Below, piece after piece: positions 46,491-58,169 of a stretch of DNA of 64,000 nt. Each line of letters begins with the position of its first letter. The first letter of the stretch is position 1. Made by a program: the position numbers and the translations under genes. The notes under the pieces are model-generated. The model did no database searches. It was not told the origin of the DNA and worked only from the letters and a program-made list of their open reading frames with translations. Origin of the DNA: Diploptera punctata (lineage: Eukaryota > Arthropoda > Insecta > Blattodea > Blaberidae); NCBI GenBank assembly GCA_030220185.1, contig JASPKZ010001241.1, positions 2,151,001 to 2,215,000 of the forward strand. Reading direction: 5' to 3'.

Positions 46491-46788
46491 GGGCATGCCG
46501 TAGCGTAGTGGTTAAGGCACTGCGCTACAAGTCGGAAGGTCGAGGGTTCAAGTCCCGGTGGGTCAGGATTTTTGAACTGACCAAAACCTTCTGGCGGCAC
46601 TATGGCCCTGGGGTCGACTCAGCCTCTAACGGAAATGAGTACCAGACACTTGTTCTGGGGGTAAAGGCGGCCGTCACGCAGGGCTGACAACCCGGCTGGC
46701 ATTAAGTGCCGATTGTCTAGAAAAAGTGAGAGCCTTAACCTCCTACTACCCCAAGGGCCTCCCGAGGCCTGTAGTGGGATTACTTTAA
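46491..46788 (+). mobile_element. tRNA-derived SINE, family 1, copy d (plus strand)
   Basis: Full structure on the plus strand: A-box tagcgtagtggttaagg (46501-46517), B-box gggttcaagtccc (46544-46556), then body to 'gtagtgggattacttta'. The best copy for reading the family in sense. ~298 bp. Confidence 0.9.
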
Positions 46789-46901
46789 TATTTGCGTTCA
46801 TTATAAACAATTGAGTAACGTTAACATGTGGGCAATGTTTATTAATTGAAAGTACAGGAGACCGTGACACCAATTAGTGATAAAATGGCGGCAAGTACGT
46901 A

Positions 46902-48571
46902 GGGTAAGTCCGGGATAGATGGCCATACTTTTTTTAATGTTTCAGAATATGGAAGATTTGCAGGATAATTACGTGAACAAAAGTTTAATGGGGGTTACTG
47001 AAGGTAAATCTACATAATTCCTTGTGTTTATGATAAAATATTGTTATTCAGAGTAATAAACCCAACTTATTGAAAAACAATACACTGGTCATCTGTCCCT
47101 AGTTGCCAGGGGGAGATGGCCATAGGGTAGAGTGTGTTGATTACTCAGTTTTGAAGTCATTAAATACACTCAAAAGTTATTAAAATAGATCTATTTCTTT
47201 ATTGCATTTACATTTATGGCCTACATATAAAATATTTTTAAAAACTAATTGTTTCATAAAATTTAAAACTTTTCTTGCATTAAAATACAAATAAAATATC
47301 TTCAATCAATTTCGAAGGAAATGTTTCCATAAACAAGTGAATTATTTCAGTTTTTCCTAGTTATCACTTTTCCACAAAGCAAACAAACACCAATAAAAGT
47401 AGTGCACGTTTCATGGAGCCACCTTGACAACGGATACACTGAATCCAGTCGACTGCCTTTTTTGTATTGTCGTAGTCTTCGCCACAACCAACACATTCGT
47501 TGCTGAGATCAACAAATTCATCATTGCTGGACTCGTCGTTAAATACGATTCTTTCTTCAGAGCTGGAGCTGCTGCTAGAAATTGATCGTTTTCTAAGAAA
47601 TGTTAGCTTCGAAACCTGCTTACTGAAGGATTTACGCCCGTTGCCAATTTTGTAGATTTAAACCTCACTTTTTCTATGTTCTCGGGGAAGTCAAGAGAGT
47701 AGCGTGAAGCTTTGGCCTTTTTCTTGATGGAAATTTGCATAAGGATGGTGCCGGTGACAGAAATTTCGTAGGAATGTATTCCACGTTAGATTTGGAAGTG
47801 CTCGGTTGTGGCTCATCCAGGAGTAGCAGAATTAGAATCCTCGTATCCTGACATTGATCATGCTGTTTTCTCTCTGCATTTGTAGATTCACTTGCAGTAG
47901 AATTGATTAATGCATAGTCAGGAATGGCATCGGGATTTTAAGGGTATATGCCAGTATATATCAAGCAACTACCTGAAAGTAATTCTAAGGAAAAGCCGGC
48001 AATCGAAACCAGGAATTTTGGGATGGTAGACTTGCTAAACAGAAGGCCAACTCCCACTAATATACAAATTAATAAAATTAACTAACAATAAATACTATAA
48101 CACTACACCGCTGAGGCAGTAAAACAAAAACTAAAAAAAAATCAACAAAAATGCGTCTTTAAACAGTTGGCAAACTCTCCCTGAAAGTAGGTGGCCATCT
48201 CCCCCATGTTTAAGGGTTAGATGGCCATAGTGCGGGAAAAAAACAGGAGATGATTAAATAAGAAATATTAACTTCCTATTAATCACAGAAGTTCCATTTA
48301 CCTCGTAAAATAAGTTGCTGAGAATTATTTTGCAGCAACGTTGCACTTATGTTCACTTCTCTTGATGGTCACAAAATATCTGAGCAGTTACAAAACAATA
48401 ATTAGGAAAAAATCGCCGACTTGTAACACGAAACTGCCCCACGTGTTCAACAATCGGTTACTAGAGTCAAAAGCATACCACCTACCAAGTTGTTTTCACA
48501 TCCGGTCATTCCAACATAAAATAGAAGCTATGGCCATCACACCCGTATGGCCATCTCACCCGGAACTACCC
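46902..48571. mobile_element. Pogo/Tigger-type DNA transposon, internally deleted
   Basis: TIRs of 27 bp: 46902-46928 (gggtaagtccgggatagatg…) and the reverse complement at 48545-48571, flanked by TA. The box 'agatggccat' recurs inside at about 47111, 48190 (inverted) and 48222, near the ends, where transposase-binding repeats would be expected. 1670 bp in all; only the transposase C-terminus remains. Confidence 0.85.
47335..47960 (-). pseudogene. Pogo-type transposase C-terminal remnant
   Basis: Minus strand: TGIYP.NPDAIPDYAL (about 47930), typical of the segment after the DDE domain; a SSSSSSEERIVFNDESSNDE acidic run (about 47560); then CVGCGEDYDNTKKAVDWIQC and, after a frameshift, WLHETC…CLLCGK, a PHD-like Cys/His tail. 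DNA-binding and catalytic domains are absent. Confidence 0.75.
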
Positions 48572-48699
48572 TATATATTGTTATATATTGTTTCAAATAA
48601 AGTCCAGTTCATTTAAAATGCAGTGATTTATTTCGTATAATGTATATTAACACTATCTTTTTTTTATATGTTTTGTATAGGCTATACATTGTATGTAGT

Positions 48700-48875
48700 A
48701 TACGTAGGGTGCAGGGGTTTTACTTCCTTGACGGGTTTTGTAATATGTAATATTACAGTAACCTATAATTATTTTTATTACAGTATAGTTATTTAGGTTG
48801 GCGACCCCGAAATGTAGGTTGTTGAACTTTCAATCATGGTCGCCATTGCTGTAATTACGACAAACGCACTATCGC
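48700..48875 (+). repeat. Repeat K, copy 1
   Basis: Shares 'gttatttaggttggc', 'cccgaaatgtaggttgttg', 'actttcaatcatggtcg' and 'acgacaaacgcacta' with 57.46-57.60 kb. No ORF. Confidence 0.7.
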
Positions 48876-48879
48876 GCAA

Positions 48880-49790
48880 AAAAATTATTATAGTCTGCGA
48901 AGTTAGTTTGGAGGATTGAAATATCAATATTTTAAATGTCTCATTTAAATCGATCGGTTTAATTTCTTTTTGTACCACGTGATTGAGCATATGACCGTTG
49001 TAAAATATTTTACGTAATTATATGCTCCCGTATCGTCTTATTACAGCACTGACATACATGTTAAATATGCACGTCCATCAATCAATCAATCAATCAGTTC
49101 GCCATTGAGAATGTTTTAAAAATAATTGGATCCAACTATAACAACTTAAAAGAAAACTTAGCTAAATCAAGATAACACTTTGTTGAAATGTTTTAGTATC
49201 CACTTAAAATTTAATGCAAATCATATTATTTGAGTAAAATATGTAATATGAAGACATTACTTATAATACCACCTCCAAGCAATTTATTCAGAGAGAAAAG
49301 CGTCTTTCAATCAATAATTGATTAATTGTTGAACTATCTGTAGTAGGGTCAAATGTTATGGTAATGTTGTGAGTTATTTAATAAATTACATAATATTTAT
49401 AAATATATTTAAAACTACCGACGTTATTAAAATTATTACACTTATTTTAAGTGCATTTTTGTATCAGTAATATATAACGTTATTTCGACAATCGATTTCA
49501 CATTATGCCTGTATAATCCATTTTTGTACATAGGCCTATTGCTTTATTGGTTGAATGGAATACGAAGGATTATGGTATGAAATGTGCCAATAGGATTTTT
49601 AAGATACATTACGGAACTCCGATGAGGACACTGTGTTAAAGTTTTAACAATTGGAAAACAGTACCTGATATCTCAGTCATCCTCAATAATTTGCAGTGTT
49701 GTTTTATAGGAGGATTTTCGATAACTTAAGTATCATCATCTGCTTTCATTTTGGTACTGTTTTATAATTCTTAAAACTTGAAATATGCCA
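48880..49790. other. No gene; (CAAT)n at 49077-49094
   Basis: Only a short CAAT microsatellite is recognised. Confidence 0.5.
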
Positions 49791-49794
49791 GTTG

Positions 49795-50180
49795 GAAAAA
49801 ATTATTAGTATTATTATTTGGACCAAAGAGAGATGAACAGACACATAAATGGAGGAGACTAAATAACAGTGAATTACATGGTCTTTATAGGAATCCTGAT
49901 ATAATAAGAACAGTTAAGTCTCGTAGACTACGATGGGCAGGACATGTGGCAATAAGGAACTGAAGACATGCATGGAAGTTTCTTGTAGGAAAACTAGAGG
50001 GAAAGCACCCAGTTGGTAGACCAAGAATGAGGTGGAAGGATAACATTAACTCTGATTTGAGGGAAGTAGATTGCACAGGGAATGATTGGAAAACATTAGC
50101 TCAGGATATGGATGTATGGAAAGCTTATGTCCGCGCGACCATGAACCTACGGGTTTGATAGTGCCAGTGAATTACTTAAT
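49795..50180 (+). pseudogene. Non-LTR C-terminus (TAAG-tail family)
   Basis: Encodes FGPKRDEQTHKWRRLNNSEL, VKSRRLRWAGHVA, then with shifts GRPRMRW-like, DLREVDCTGNDWKTLAQD and RATMNLRV; the tail is a short TTAC/TTAA run and (ATT)n. Confidence 0.85.
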
Positions 50181-50264
50181 TGTTATTATTATTATTATTA
50201 CTATTAACATTTATTACATTTCATACATAACAAAAAAAACAACACTGTTTCTGAAGAAAAACTT

Positions 50265-50610
50265 AGTAGTAGTAGTAGGACTTTATTAGACAAAAAGTAA
50301 GATATTTACAATATTATTTACAAATATGGATCGCACGGGCAGTAAGCCGTACGTGCTGTTGACAGTCCGTTACAATAAAGTAATAATTGGTACTAGTGTA
50401 AAGAAAAATAAACAAAAACAGCAATAACATTACAATTACATAAAGAAAACACAATAAAAATATTACCATTAAATAATAACACAATAGCATTATACACTAA
50501 AAACATTAACATTACAATTACATAAAGAAAACACAATAATATTACAATTAAGTAATAACACAATAGCAATAACATTACAATTACATAAAGAAAACACAAT
50601 AATAATAACT
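50265..50610 (-). mobile_element. Non-LTR 3' UTR with (CTA)n tail and internal minisatellite
   Basis: Minus strand. 'gtaacggactgtcaacagc' and 'ttactgcccgtgcgatcc' match 34.74-34.79 kb. Upstream of these, 'acattacaattacataaag' (as read on plus) recurs at about 50428, 50510 and 50571, an expansion inside the UTR. The 3' end is (CTA)n, 'gtag' on plus, at 50265-50278. Confidence 0.75.
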
Positions 50611-50614
50611 ATAT

Positions 50615-51960
50615 TGTCTCTTCTGACGTCATGTGTAGTCATAAATAAATTATGTTGAAGTGTGACACTGACGAATAACCTGTCAGTGTTTAACGGAACT
50701 GTATTTATGAAACTTGAACTTAGAATCATTTATTTTCATTTTTATTTCGTTTATCAGTTTTCAACCATCTTCTATTCTTTATTGTCGATAGAGTCTTAAG
50801 CGTATCTAATATGGATCTAAGTTAAGTCGCATTCAGCTGCATTACTATATATGTTAGTTTTGTTCCTGAGCGTGAAAGCGTTAAAACTTCCACAAAATGC
50901 ATGACCTAAACACAATAGTCCTCACTGTTATATTAACACTGCATTTTAAAGAAAATAAAAACAAAAGTTAATTACACTGATCATCTTTTTCTAAAGGCAA
51001 TCCTTTGTTAGGTAAACCTTCTTCTCGTCTTTCAGCTATTTCATGAGAGTCTTGGCATTCTATATTTTCTGTTATATTCTCCTAAACCGGTCTTTTGATT
51101 TTCGCCTTAATTGTTTCGTCAAGATGTTGCCTTCAAAAATATTTAAAGACAATTATTGTAAGAAAATATGTGGCCAGAGAAAGAAATTCCTCTATCCTTT
51201 CGATGATTAATATCTATTAATTTATTTCATCCAGTATTTGCTTGTTTGTTTTCCTCTCTGTGTATTTTATCATTATTAATAGTCTCCACAACCATATTTC
51301 TGTTATTTCCAATCCCTTTATATCAGGGTCAAACTTTCACAGGCGCACAACATCATAAACCTAGAATAAATTGTTTCCTCTTATCTACGAGTATATTGCG
51401 CTTTTATTTGTAAATACATTTCTCTTTTCATTATTTATTCCTTAGCTAATTATATTATTTTCTTTATTTCAAGCGATTATCGTTTGTCATTGATGATTTT
51501 ACTTCATATTTTCCTACGTGTCCTGTTTTAAAATGATCATTCATCATGTTAGTCACAATATTCTGCCCTGATTTTTAAACAAGCATGTTTTTTCTTGGCG
51601 TTAATTTTTATTTGAAATTTGCATATTATATTTTCATGTAATTGACAACCACCCATTTATATTTCTACTCGCTTCCATTCGCTATCCTCCCACCATAACT
51701 TAGACTCGCGATCGAGACAAAATTTAACTCTAGCTGTCCTCTACATCGAACTTTTCACTATTCTTCTTCCATGTTTTAGCCACCCGACTCTGGAATTACC
51801 TCCCCCATCGTATATCAAGGACTGTCCGACTCAAAAACAGTTCAAAACAAAACTCACTTCATATTTCCTTAGACAATATAATATATAACCGTGTTCCATT
51901 TTTTCTTTTGTTATTCCTTTATATTTTAAACTTTTCTTACCAAGCCAATTATTTCAACTA
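50615..51960. other. No gene seen
   Basis: 1.3 kb without ORFs above noise. The part around 51680-51880 is less AT-rich, but I cannot support a domain. Confidence 0.4.
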
Positions 51961-51964
51961 ATTA

Positions 51965-52030
51965 CAGGTTATTATTATTGTTATTATTATTATTATTATT
52001 ATCATCATCATCATCATCATCATCATAGTA
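51965..52030. repeat. (ATT)n-(ATC)n microsatellite
   Basis: ATT repeats then ATC repeats; the latter is the 3' tail of the minus-strand retroelement to its right. Confidence 0.9.
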
Positions 52031-52295
52031 CATTCACAAATTTAGGTCATTTGTTGACCTGTTTTGGCCTCAAGAGAAACACCATCCAGAAGTATTTTGA
52101 GTGGTCGTCCTGGTCTTCTTCTTCCTGCAGGTTGATATCCTAACATTTGTTTGGGTATCCTGTGATCATCCATTCGATGAACATGTTGCATCCATCTTGA
52201 CTGATAATCAAAAATTTTGTTTTCTAAAGGTTCCATGTGTAATTCTTCTAAGATATCTTAATTTTTTTGTGATCTAGTAGTGTGTATCCTGCAGC
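52030..52295 (-). pseudogene. Non-LTR C-terminal fragment (GCTR family)
   Basis: Minus strand: after a broken start, ELHMEPLENKIF, SRWMQHVHRMDDHRIPKQML, AGRRRPGRPLK, then the 'aggccaaaacaggtcaac' segment and the (GAT)n tail. Confidence 0.8.
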
Positions 52296-52299
52296 TATT

Positions 52300-52313
52300 A
52301 TTACTATTATTAC

Positions 52314-52344
<31 letters not shown>

Positions 52345-52520
52345 GTTTTCTTTCTTTCCCTTATCAACTTTATATTGTGTAGCCTATATCTATTATGTAT
52401 CATTAATCAACATGTAGTTAATTCATAAATGTTATGTATGTATAATTTCACCCTGGTGAAATGGAAGAGAAGACCTTATGGCCTTCAGGTAAAATTAGTA
52501 AATAAATAAATAAATATAAC
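52300..52520 (+). repeat. (ATT)n and a stem-loop retroelement 3' end
   Basis: An ATT microsatellite (52290-52345) is followed at 52450-52495 by 'ccctggtgaaatggaagaga…cttcaggt', related to the stem-loop 3' ends at 12.1, 25.2 and 56.4 kb, and an (AAAT)n tail (52500-52516). Confidence 0.6.
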
Positions 52521-52524
52521 TGTC

Positions 52525-53550
52525 GTTTGCATATCTTATAAAAAATAAAAATAAATATCTTCAATAGGCTGCAGCTGTCAGTTTTCTTGCTGTGACAGTT
52601 GAACTAAAAATCACAACTTTGCAATCTGTATTTTTTTTTTCATGCAAGTTTCACATATGACTTAAAGATTTTCTGTCGCGAAATAACAACTGGTCACGTG
52701 GGAGAAAAGTGAATTGTATTGAGTTTCAGTGATACCTCTGAAATGGATATTACAGCACCAATGGGAGCCATAAGCCTTTGGCACTGCTACATACAGATTC
52801 TCAACACAATACTGTAGAAGTGAATATCAATTCCACAAGTATAAAAAAACTCCCTATGGTTACACACAATATCCTGCTTCCAAATGAAAGTAGGCCTTAT
52901 ACGTAACTCTATTAAATGACATTCTTTCCAGAGGGAAGTTCATTTGGCTGTGGTCTATAAACCGTCGCACACAATTTTCCATGTAATAGTCTTATGCCAC
53001 TGATGCACTAAACACTTTTCAACCATTTATAATAACTTTTGGTACTATTTTAAACATTTGAGAACCACTTTATAAACATTTCTTACGATTTTTAAATATT
53101 CCTAAATTACGCGAATATTGTACATCGAATTCTACAGGCGCGGAAATGCTTCATGTAACATCCGCCAGGAGACTCTCACATCGCAGTTAACAACATTTGA
53201 AAATAATTCGAAGCCATATTTAGTGTTGGTGTACTTAAAATTAGTTTATAGTTTGTTAAATAATATGCATGTAAATTGTTTTGTCAGGTTAGGAACTGGG
53301 AAGTTAGTTTACGTCTATTTTTTTTTTTAGCGTTTGGGAATTTATTCCCAAAGTTGGTGACGCCGACTTCAGAGCCATCTACCGGAAGCTACATTAACCA
53401 TTACAGCAACTCCTGCAACTCGCGCGTGCGCACTGCGATTCTATATAACAGAAGAATTCATGTTCGACGGTTTATACACCTTATCCGTTCATTTTATTAC
53501 ATGAAAATAGATTTATTACTTTTCTTCTTAGTTTAACTCCCACATTATAC
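52525..53550. other. No gene seen
   Basis: Two small plus-strand ORFs (53118-53536) carry no motif. Confidence 0.4.
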
Positions 53551-53555
53551 GTGTC

Positions 53556-53943
53556 ACACGCCATCCGGGCAGAGACACGACCTGTCGTCAGAGGGATATT
53601 AACTATGGATCACACACATTCTTTTTTTTTTTGATCACACAAGAACATGGAGGGCCTCCCCTTATGAGTGATCAGCTCAATGTCAAGGCCACCTCCGAGA
53701 CGACAACAATATTAAAACAAGAAACACTATTCATACTAAACATTCATATAATGATGATGATGATGATAATGGCCAGATGATGTTCGAGCACCGTTTGGGC
53801 CGTGAAGGTTTCTGACATTTGTTTTACAGGTGAGGGAAAAACCCGAAAAAAACTCACTAGGAAACTTGTCCCTACCGGAGATTGAATCCGGGTCTGATGC
53901 GTGACAAAGCAGCACGCTACCTTGAGACCAGAGCGGTGGACAT
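53556..53943 (-). mobile_element. SINE family 2 with tail type b
   Basis: Minus strand. The head (A-box-like tggtctcaaggtagcg, B-box-like gattcaatctcc) and body match 24.4-24.7 kb, but the 3' tail is the type shared with 7.13-7.33 kb ('gaggtggccttgacattgag', 'gatcactcataag'). A (TCA)n run joins body and tail (53754-53768). Confidence 0.8.
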
Positions 53944-53944
53944 A

Positions 53945-54770
53945 TATTTATTTAAAGAAACACTTATCTTCTTCGCATTCTGTACGTCCCACGTGGGTAC
54001 ATGGGTGCTCCCTAGAGGGAGTTTCTTAACTAAGCTAATATAGTTACGCTTATTTACGTACAGGTGTTAACGAGTGACATCTGGTTAGCACGTCGCCACA
54101 ATGACACATCTAGTAGGCAACTAAGGTATTACTTGGATGGATAAATTCAGGTCAAATTTTGCATACAGGCCTTTTTATCCAGTATTGCGGTTCTTTTTCG
54201 AGCCTGAAAATCTTCATACTCGAGACCCATGGCTTTTAAATTCCTTCCCGGATACTTGTTCCTTGGATTTTTCCATCCTAAGAATCCTTCGACCACCCGC
54301 GTCCTCGGAAATAGAGGCAAGGAACATTACCATTAGCCCACTGCAACCGACATCTTCGCATTGGAATGATCTAGTTACGAAACATTTCGATTCCTAACTT
54401 AACTACATTATAGCCTGTTGAACTTTAAACAAAAGTATAAATGAAATCATTAACAAATAAACGTCAAGAACAGTTATATAACTGTACGCAACATACAATA
54501 TTACTCTAGTGAACTCTACAGAATTGTGAAAATGATTGTTTCTAATGTTTGACTGATGAAAACAGAGGACAAGGTGAAGGACTATTTTGTTGTATTTATA
54601 TCGACTGTTTTCTCGCTAGGATATTTTATAGATCTGCGTATTAACAAGTGCGGTTTTCATTTACAATTTTCATGCATTACTTATAGAAATTGCTCGTTAA
54701 TTACGTCAACACAAATATGGCATCTGCATCCCGTAGTTGTCTGACACATTAATAAATGGCAGAAGGTTTC
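53945..54770. other. No gene seen
   Basis: The 86-aa plus-strand frame at 54137-54397 has no recognised domain. Confidence 0.35.
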
Positions 54771-54773
54771 TAG

Positions 54774-55435
54774 GTGGCTATTTAACTCATGCCCCAAATG
54801 GCAGTCAATGACCAATCACATTTCAATGAATTTTGGTTTACAACCAATCGCAGTCGTTTCTCACCTCGATTTTATCACTTTCAATTTATCGCTTTGATTT
54901 TATTAATGGGCTCCCAGATTGTATATATAGTACACGGATGTAACCAGATTCTGCTTGCGAGATATAATAGAAAAACATTCGTAAAAACTGATTATACCAT
55001 AAACAAACACTGTTTGCACTTTCTTAAACCTATTATTTCCTAGGAATTAATTTTGCAGAAAAATGTAATTGACATATTTACATCATAGGACATCAGAAAT
55101 TAATTAATATCCTGTAATGATGTTTCATTTCTTCTCCACTAGGGTTCATTCTTACAATATTACGATTATATTTTGCAATAAATATGATCTGGTTCTTATT
55201 TCTTATTTGTTTTCAACTATCACCGTTTACATTAAATATATAATTATTTTTAAATGACTATATTTAAATAATGATTTATGAGTAAACAGCTTAATCTTAT
55301 TCGTTAAACAGTCCTGACAAATGCCACTCTTGATTTCCAAATTCTCTGGATAAATTCACTCCTCACTTCGTGAGACGTGAATTTATCGATAATTTGGAAA
55401 TCACTTGTAGCATTACTTATGATAATCGAAGTTGT
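54774..55435 (+). repeat. Repeat J, copy 4
   Basis: Starts 'ggctatttaactcatgcc', has CCAAT motifs at about 54811 and 54843 and a TATA run (54921-54930). The 3' hairpin is longest here: 55330-55357 pairs with 55376-55403 around 'tcctcacttcgtgagac'. Confidence 0.75.
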
Positions 55436-55439
55436 AGAG

Positions 55440-56335
55440 AACACGGACGACTTATGCATTGCCGAAAGCACGATATTGGTCGTCTTTGCACAGAAACAGA
55501 TTAATCCATAAAACACAATGTCAACATTGACCGACGTAAATCATATTCGCTCCAAACTCCTGGCTGATTCACACTGATTGCATCCCTAAAGGAAAAATTG
55601 TTAAAAAAAGTTGTTAATTTCGACCTCCTCTTTCATTCCATGACAGTTTTAAATGACTCATTATCACCACATTGTATTGGGCTCTTTCGTTCCATCAGAG
55701 ACATATTCCTATGCATGCCTGATCAACCATGATGACACAAAATTCAATCAGATGACCTGAACATGATGCCTGTTAGCCCGTACAGTGTTCCACGTGACCT
55801 CACGCTAGATGATGACCATTTGAGTTGACTTGATCGGTAGTGCTAATGCATGTTTCTCAACGGATCATAACAGGAGTCTTTTTCTATCATTTCCACTACT
55901 CAACTACAATTGGACACACAGAAATCACCATCGCAGTTTCGGTGAAAAAGAAGTCAAGAAAGGCCAAGGAAAATTATGCTTTACCCTCTGCATTTCATAA
56001 CAAACTAACTTATACACCTCACTGATAGTATTCTTTTAACAATTAATAAATTTAATTATTTATGAAAATAATATTAAGATTAACAAATATTTTCTTTAGT
56101 TTTGTTTTTAAATATTGTACAAACGTAAAATTAGTTTTCTATATCTCATTATTGTTCTTTGCTTTTTATAAACATTAGACAGGGACAATTTAACATGTCT
56201 TGCTTGTATACACTTTATTATTAGTTTTAGTCTTAATTTCAACCAACATTAACTGGTTGCATTATAGATCGTAATTTAGATATTATCTTTTTGATCAAAT
56301 TTTTATTTAGTATTTAATATTAGAGTTAATTGTGA
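55440..56335. other. No gene seen
   Basis: No supported feature. Confidence 0.4.
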
Positions 56336-56344
56336 TTGTTATAT

Positions 56345-56455
56345 TCTGATGTAATATATGTTTGTCCTGGTGAGTGGAAGAGAAGGCCACATGACCTTAA
56401 CTCCACCAGGCTAAATAAAAATAAATCTAAATCTAAATAAATCTAAATCTACTCA
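56345..56455 (+). mobile_element. Retroelement 3' end: stem-loop and A-rich repeat tail
   Basis: 'gtcctggtgagtggaagaga' with '…ttaactccaccaggc' forms a stem-loop followed by 'taaataaaaataaatctaaat' repeats. Same plan as at 12.1, 25.2, 52.45 and 57.3 kb. Confidence 0.6.
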
Positions 56456-56459
56456 AATA

Positions 56460-57270
56460 TTGTGAAGAAATACATCTTGCATAGAGTAATATTCTATACA
56501 AAAATAAAAGCTGTCCACAGCCCCATCTCCGTTATGTCTATCATAGCTGAATCCTACTGCATGATTAAAAGGAAATGTGTCTTGCATTATCTAATTACGA
56601 CTCTTTAAAAACATTTGTTTCTACTCACGAAGAGTTGATAAGGTAACTGGACAAAGTTTTCGCAATACTCTTCACACTCACCTAATCTTGTGCCACGTGG
56701 TTACATTTTTCATGCTTAGAAAAAGCTACATGGATGTAAATAACAGTCAGCTGATGAGATAAACACATACGAAGCTCTAAACCAGCCTGATGATAAGTGC
56801 TCACTAGATATGAAATGACGCTCCGCCCTTCCTTATTCACTCACTGGTCAGTTGTGTTGTTTCTTTGTGAATGGACGTATATGCGAGTAGGAGCGGTGAA
56901 CGCCTTTTCATACCAAGTGACCACTTATTAACAGCCCATTCTGCTAGTATCTGTGAGTTGTAGTTGAATGCAGGCTATGACGACCGGCAATTATACTTAT
57001 AACTTTCTCTCAGTGGTGTTTCCATAATCCCTGGTGTTTCTAGCAACTTTGTGAAATTCGGCAAAAACGTATAATTTAAAACATCAAACATTTTGAGAAA
57101 AAAAGATTCTGTGTAAAATTATGTATATATCTTGTAATAGCGCGTGATAAAAGTACAGTTTGCAAATGTAATGATTGCACTATGAATTGTTTTTTTAAAA
57201 AAACAGTAACATTTTCTTCTGAGTAAATCAATAGATGTTAAACGTACATTGACATATTGCCTATAAAGAT
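56460..57270. other. No gene; fragment of the element-2 extension at 56963-56996
   Basis: 'gttgaatgcaggct' and 'ccggcaattatac' match the one-sided extension of the foldback element at 59024, but no palindrome follows. Confidence 0.45.
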
Positions 57271-57284
57271 GATGATGATAATAA

Positions 57285-57286
57285 TA

Positions 57287-57332
<46 letters not shown>

Positions 57333-57375
57333 TATTCTGGCAGAGTTAAGGCAATAAGGCCCTCTCTTCCCAGAT
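57285..57375 (-). mobile_element. (AAT)n with stem-loop retroelement 3' end
   Basis: Minus strand: 'tctgggaagagagggcc' and 'ttaactctgcca', then 'gaataaag' and a (TTA)n tail (57288-57328). Confidence 0.6.
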
Positions 57376-57399
57376 AGGGTGTCCATAATATTTTCAAAA

Positions 57400-57595
57400 G
57401 TAATGCCACGAGTGATTTCCAAATTATCGATAAATTCACGACTCACAAAGTGAAGGCAGTGTTTTTACTTCCCGCACGTGGGCGTAAATGTAATATTACA
57501 GTAGAGTTATTTAGGTTGGCAATCCCGAAATGTAGGTTGTTGAACTTTCAATCATGGTCGTCATTGCTATAAGTACGACAAAACGCACTATTAAG
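57400..57595 (+). repeat. Repeat J hairpin fragment joined to repeat K, copy 2
   Basis: 57400-57445 has the J end in reverse ('gtaatgccacgagtgatttcc'-like). Then K follows (57458-57595), matching 48.70-48.87 kb. Confidence 0.65.
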
Positions 57596-58165
57596 TGCAC
57601 AAAGAAATTAAACTTAGGATTAATTCTGTAAACGCATGCATTGCAGGAGCCTCTTGTGGTCCCAACTGCTATCAAAATATTTATAGATTAAACATTTATA
57701 AGACTGTTATTTTCCCGGCTATATTACATGGATCCGAAACATTGACTCTTACTTTATGGGAGCAGGACAGGTTACGAGTATTTGAGAACAAAGTTCTTAC
57801 GATTTTTTTTTTTGGACCAAAGTTGGATGAACGGACAAGCAAACATATCATTGAGCAACATGATCTTTATGGGAAACCAGATATAATAAGAACTGTTGAG
57901 TTTGGCAGATTGCGATGAACAGAATATATGTAACGAATTGGAAAGGAAAGAGCATCGAGGAAGCTTCTTGTTGAAAACCAGAGGTAAAACTCCCAGTCTG
58001 TAGAACAAGAATGAGTTGTGAGACTAATATTAACCATAATTTCAAGAATAGATTTACAGGGGATGATTGTAAAACATTAGCTTAGGATAGGGATGTATGA
58101 AGAGCTTATGTCCACGCGGCAATGGACCTACGGGTTCGATAGTGCCAGTGAGTAAGTTAGTAAAA
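57595..58165 (+). pseudogene. Non-LTR C-terminal third (TAAG-tail family)
   Basis: Encodes HKEIKLRINSVNAC, VIFPAILHGSETLTLTL, RLRVFENKVL, GPKLDERT, GKPDIIRTVEFGRLR, then shifts. Ends 'gggttcgatagtgccagtga' and a degraded TAAG tail. Confidence 0.85.
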
Positions 58166-58169
58166 TTAG

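Noticed and set aside
6500..46560. tRNA genes at the A-box/B-box sites
   Set aside because: The boxes sit at the 5' ends of ~300-bp repeated units and no cloverleaf with a proper acceptor stem is seen; these are SINE heads.
56785..56825. Further hammerhead-like core (ctgatgataagtgc…gaaatgac)
   Set aside because: The intervening bases do not form a stem II and the flanks do not pair.
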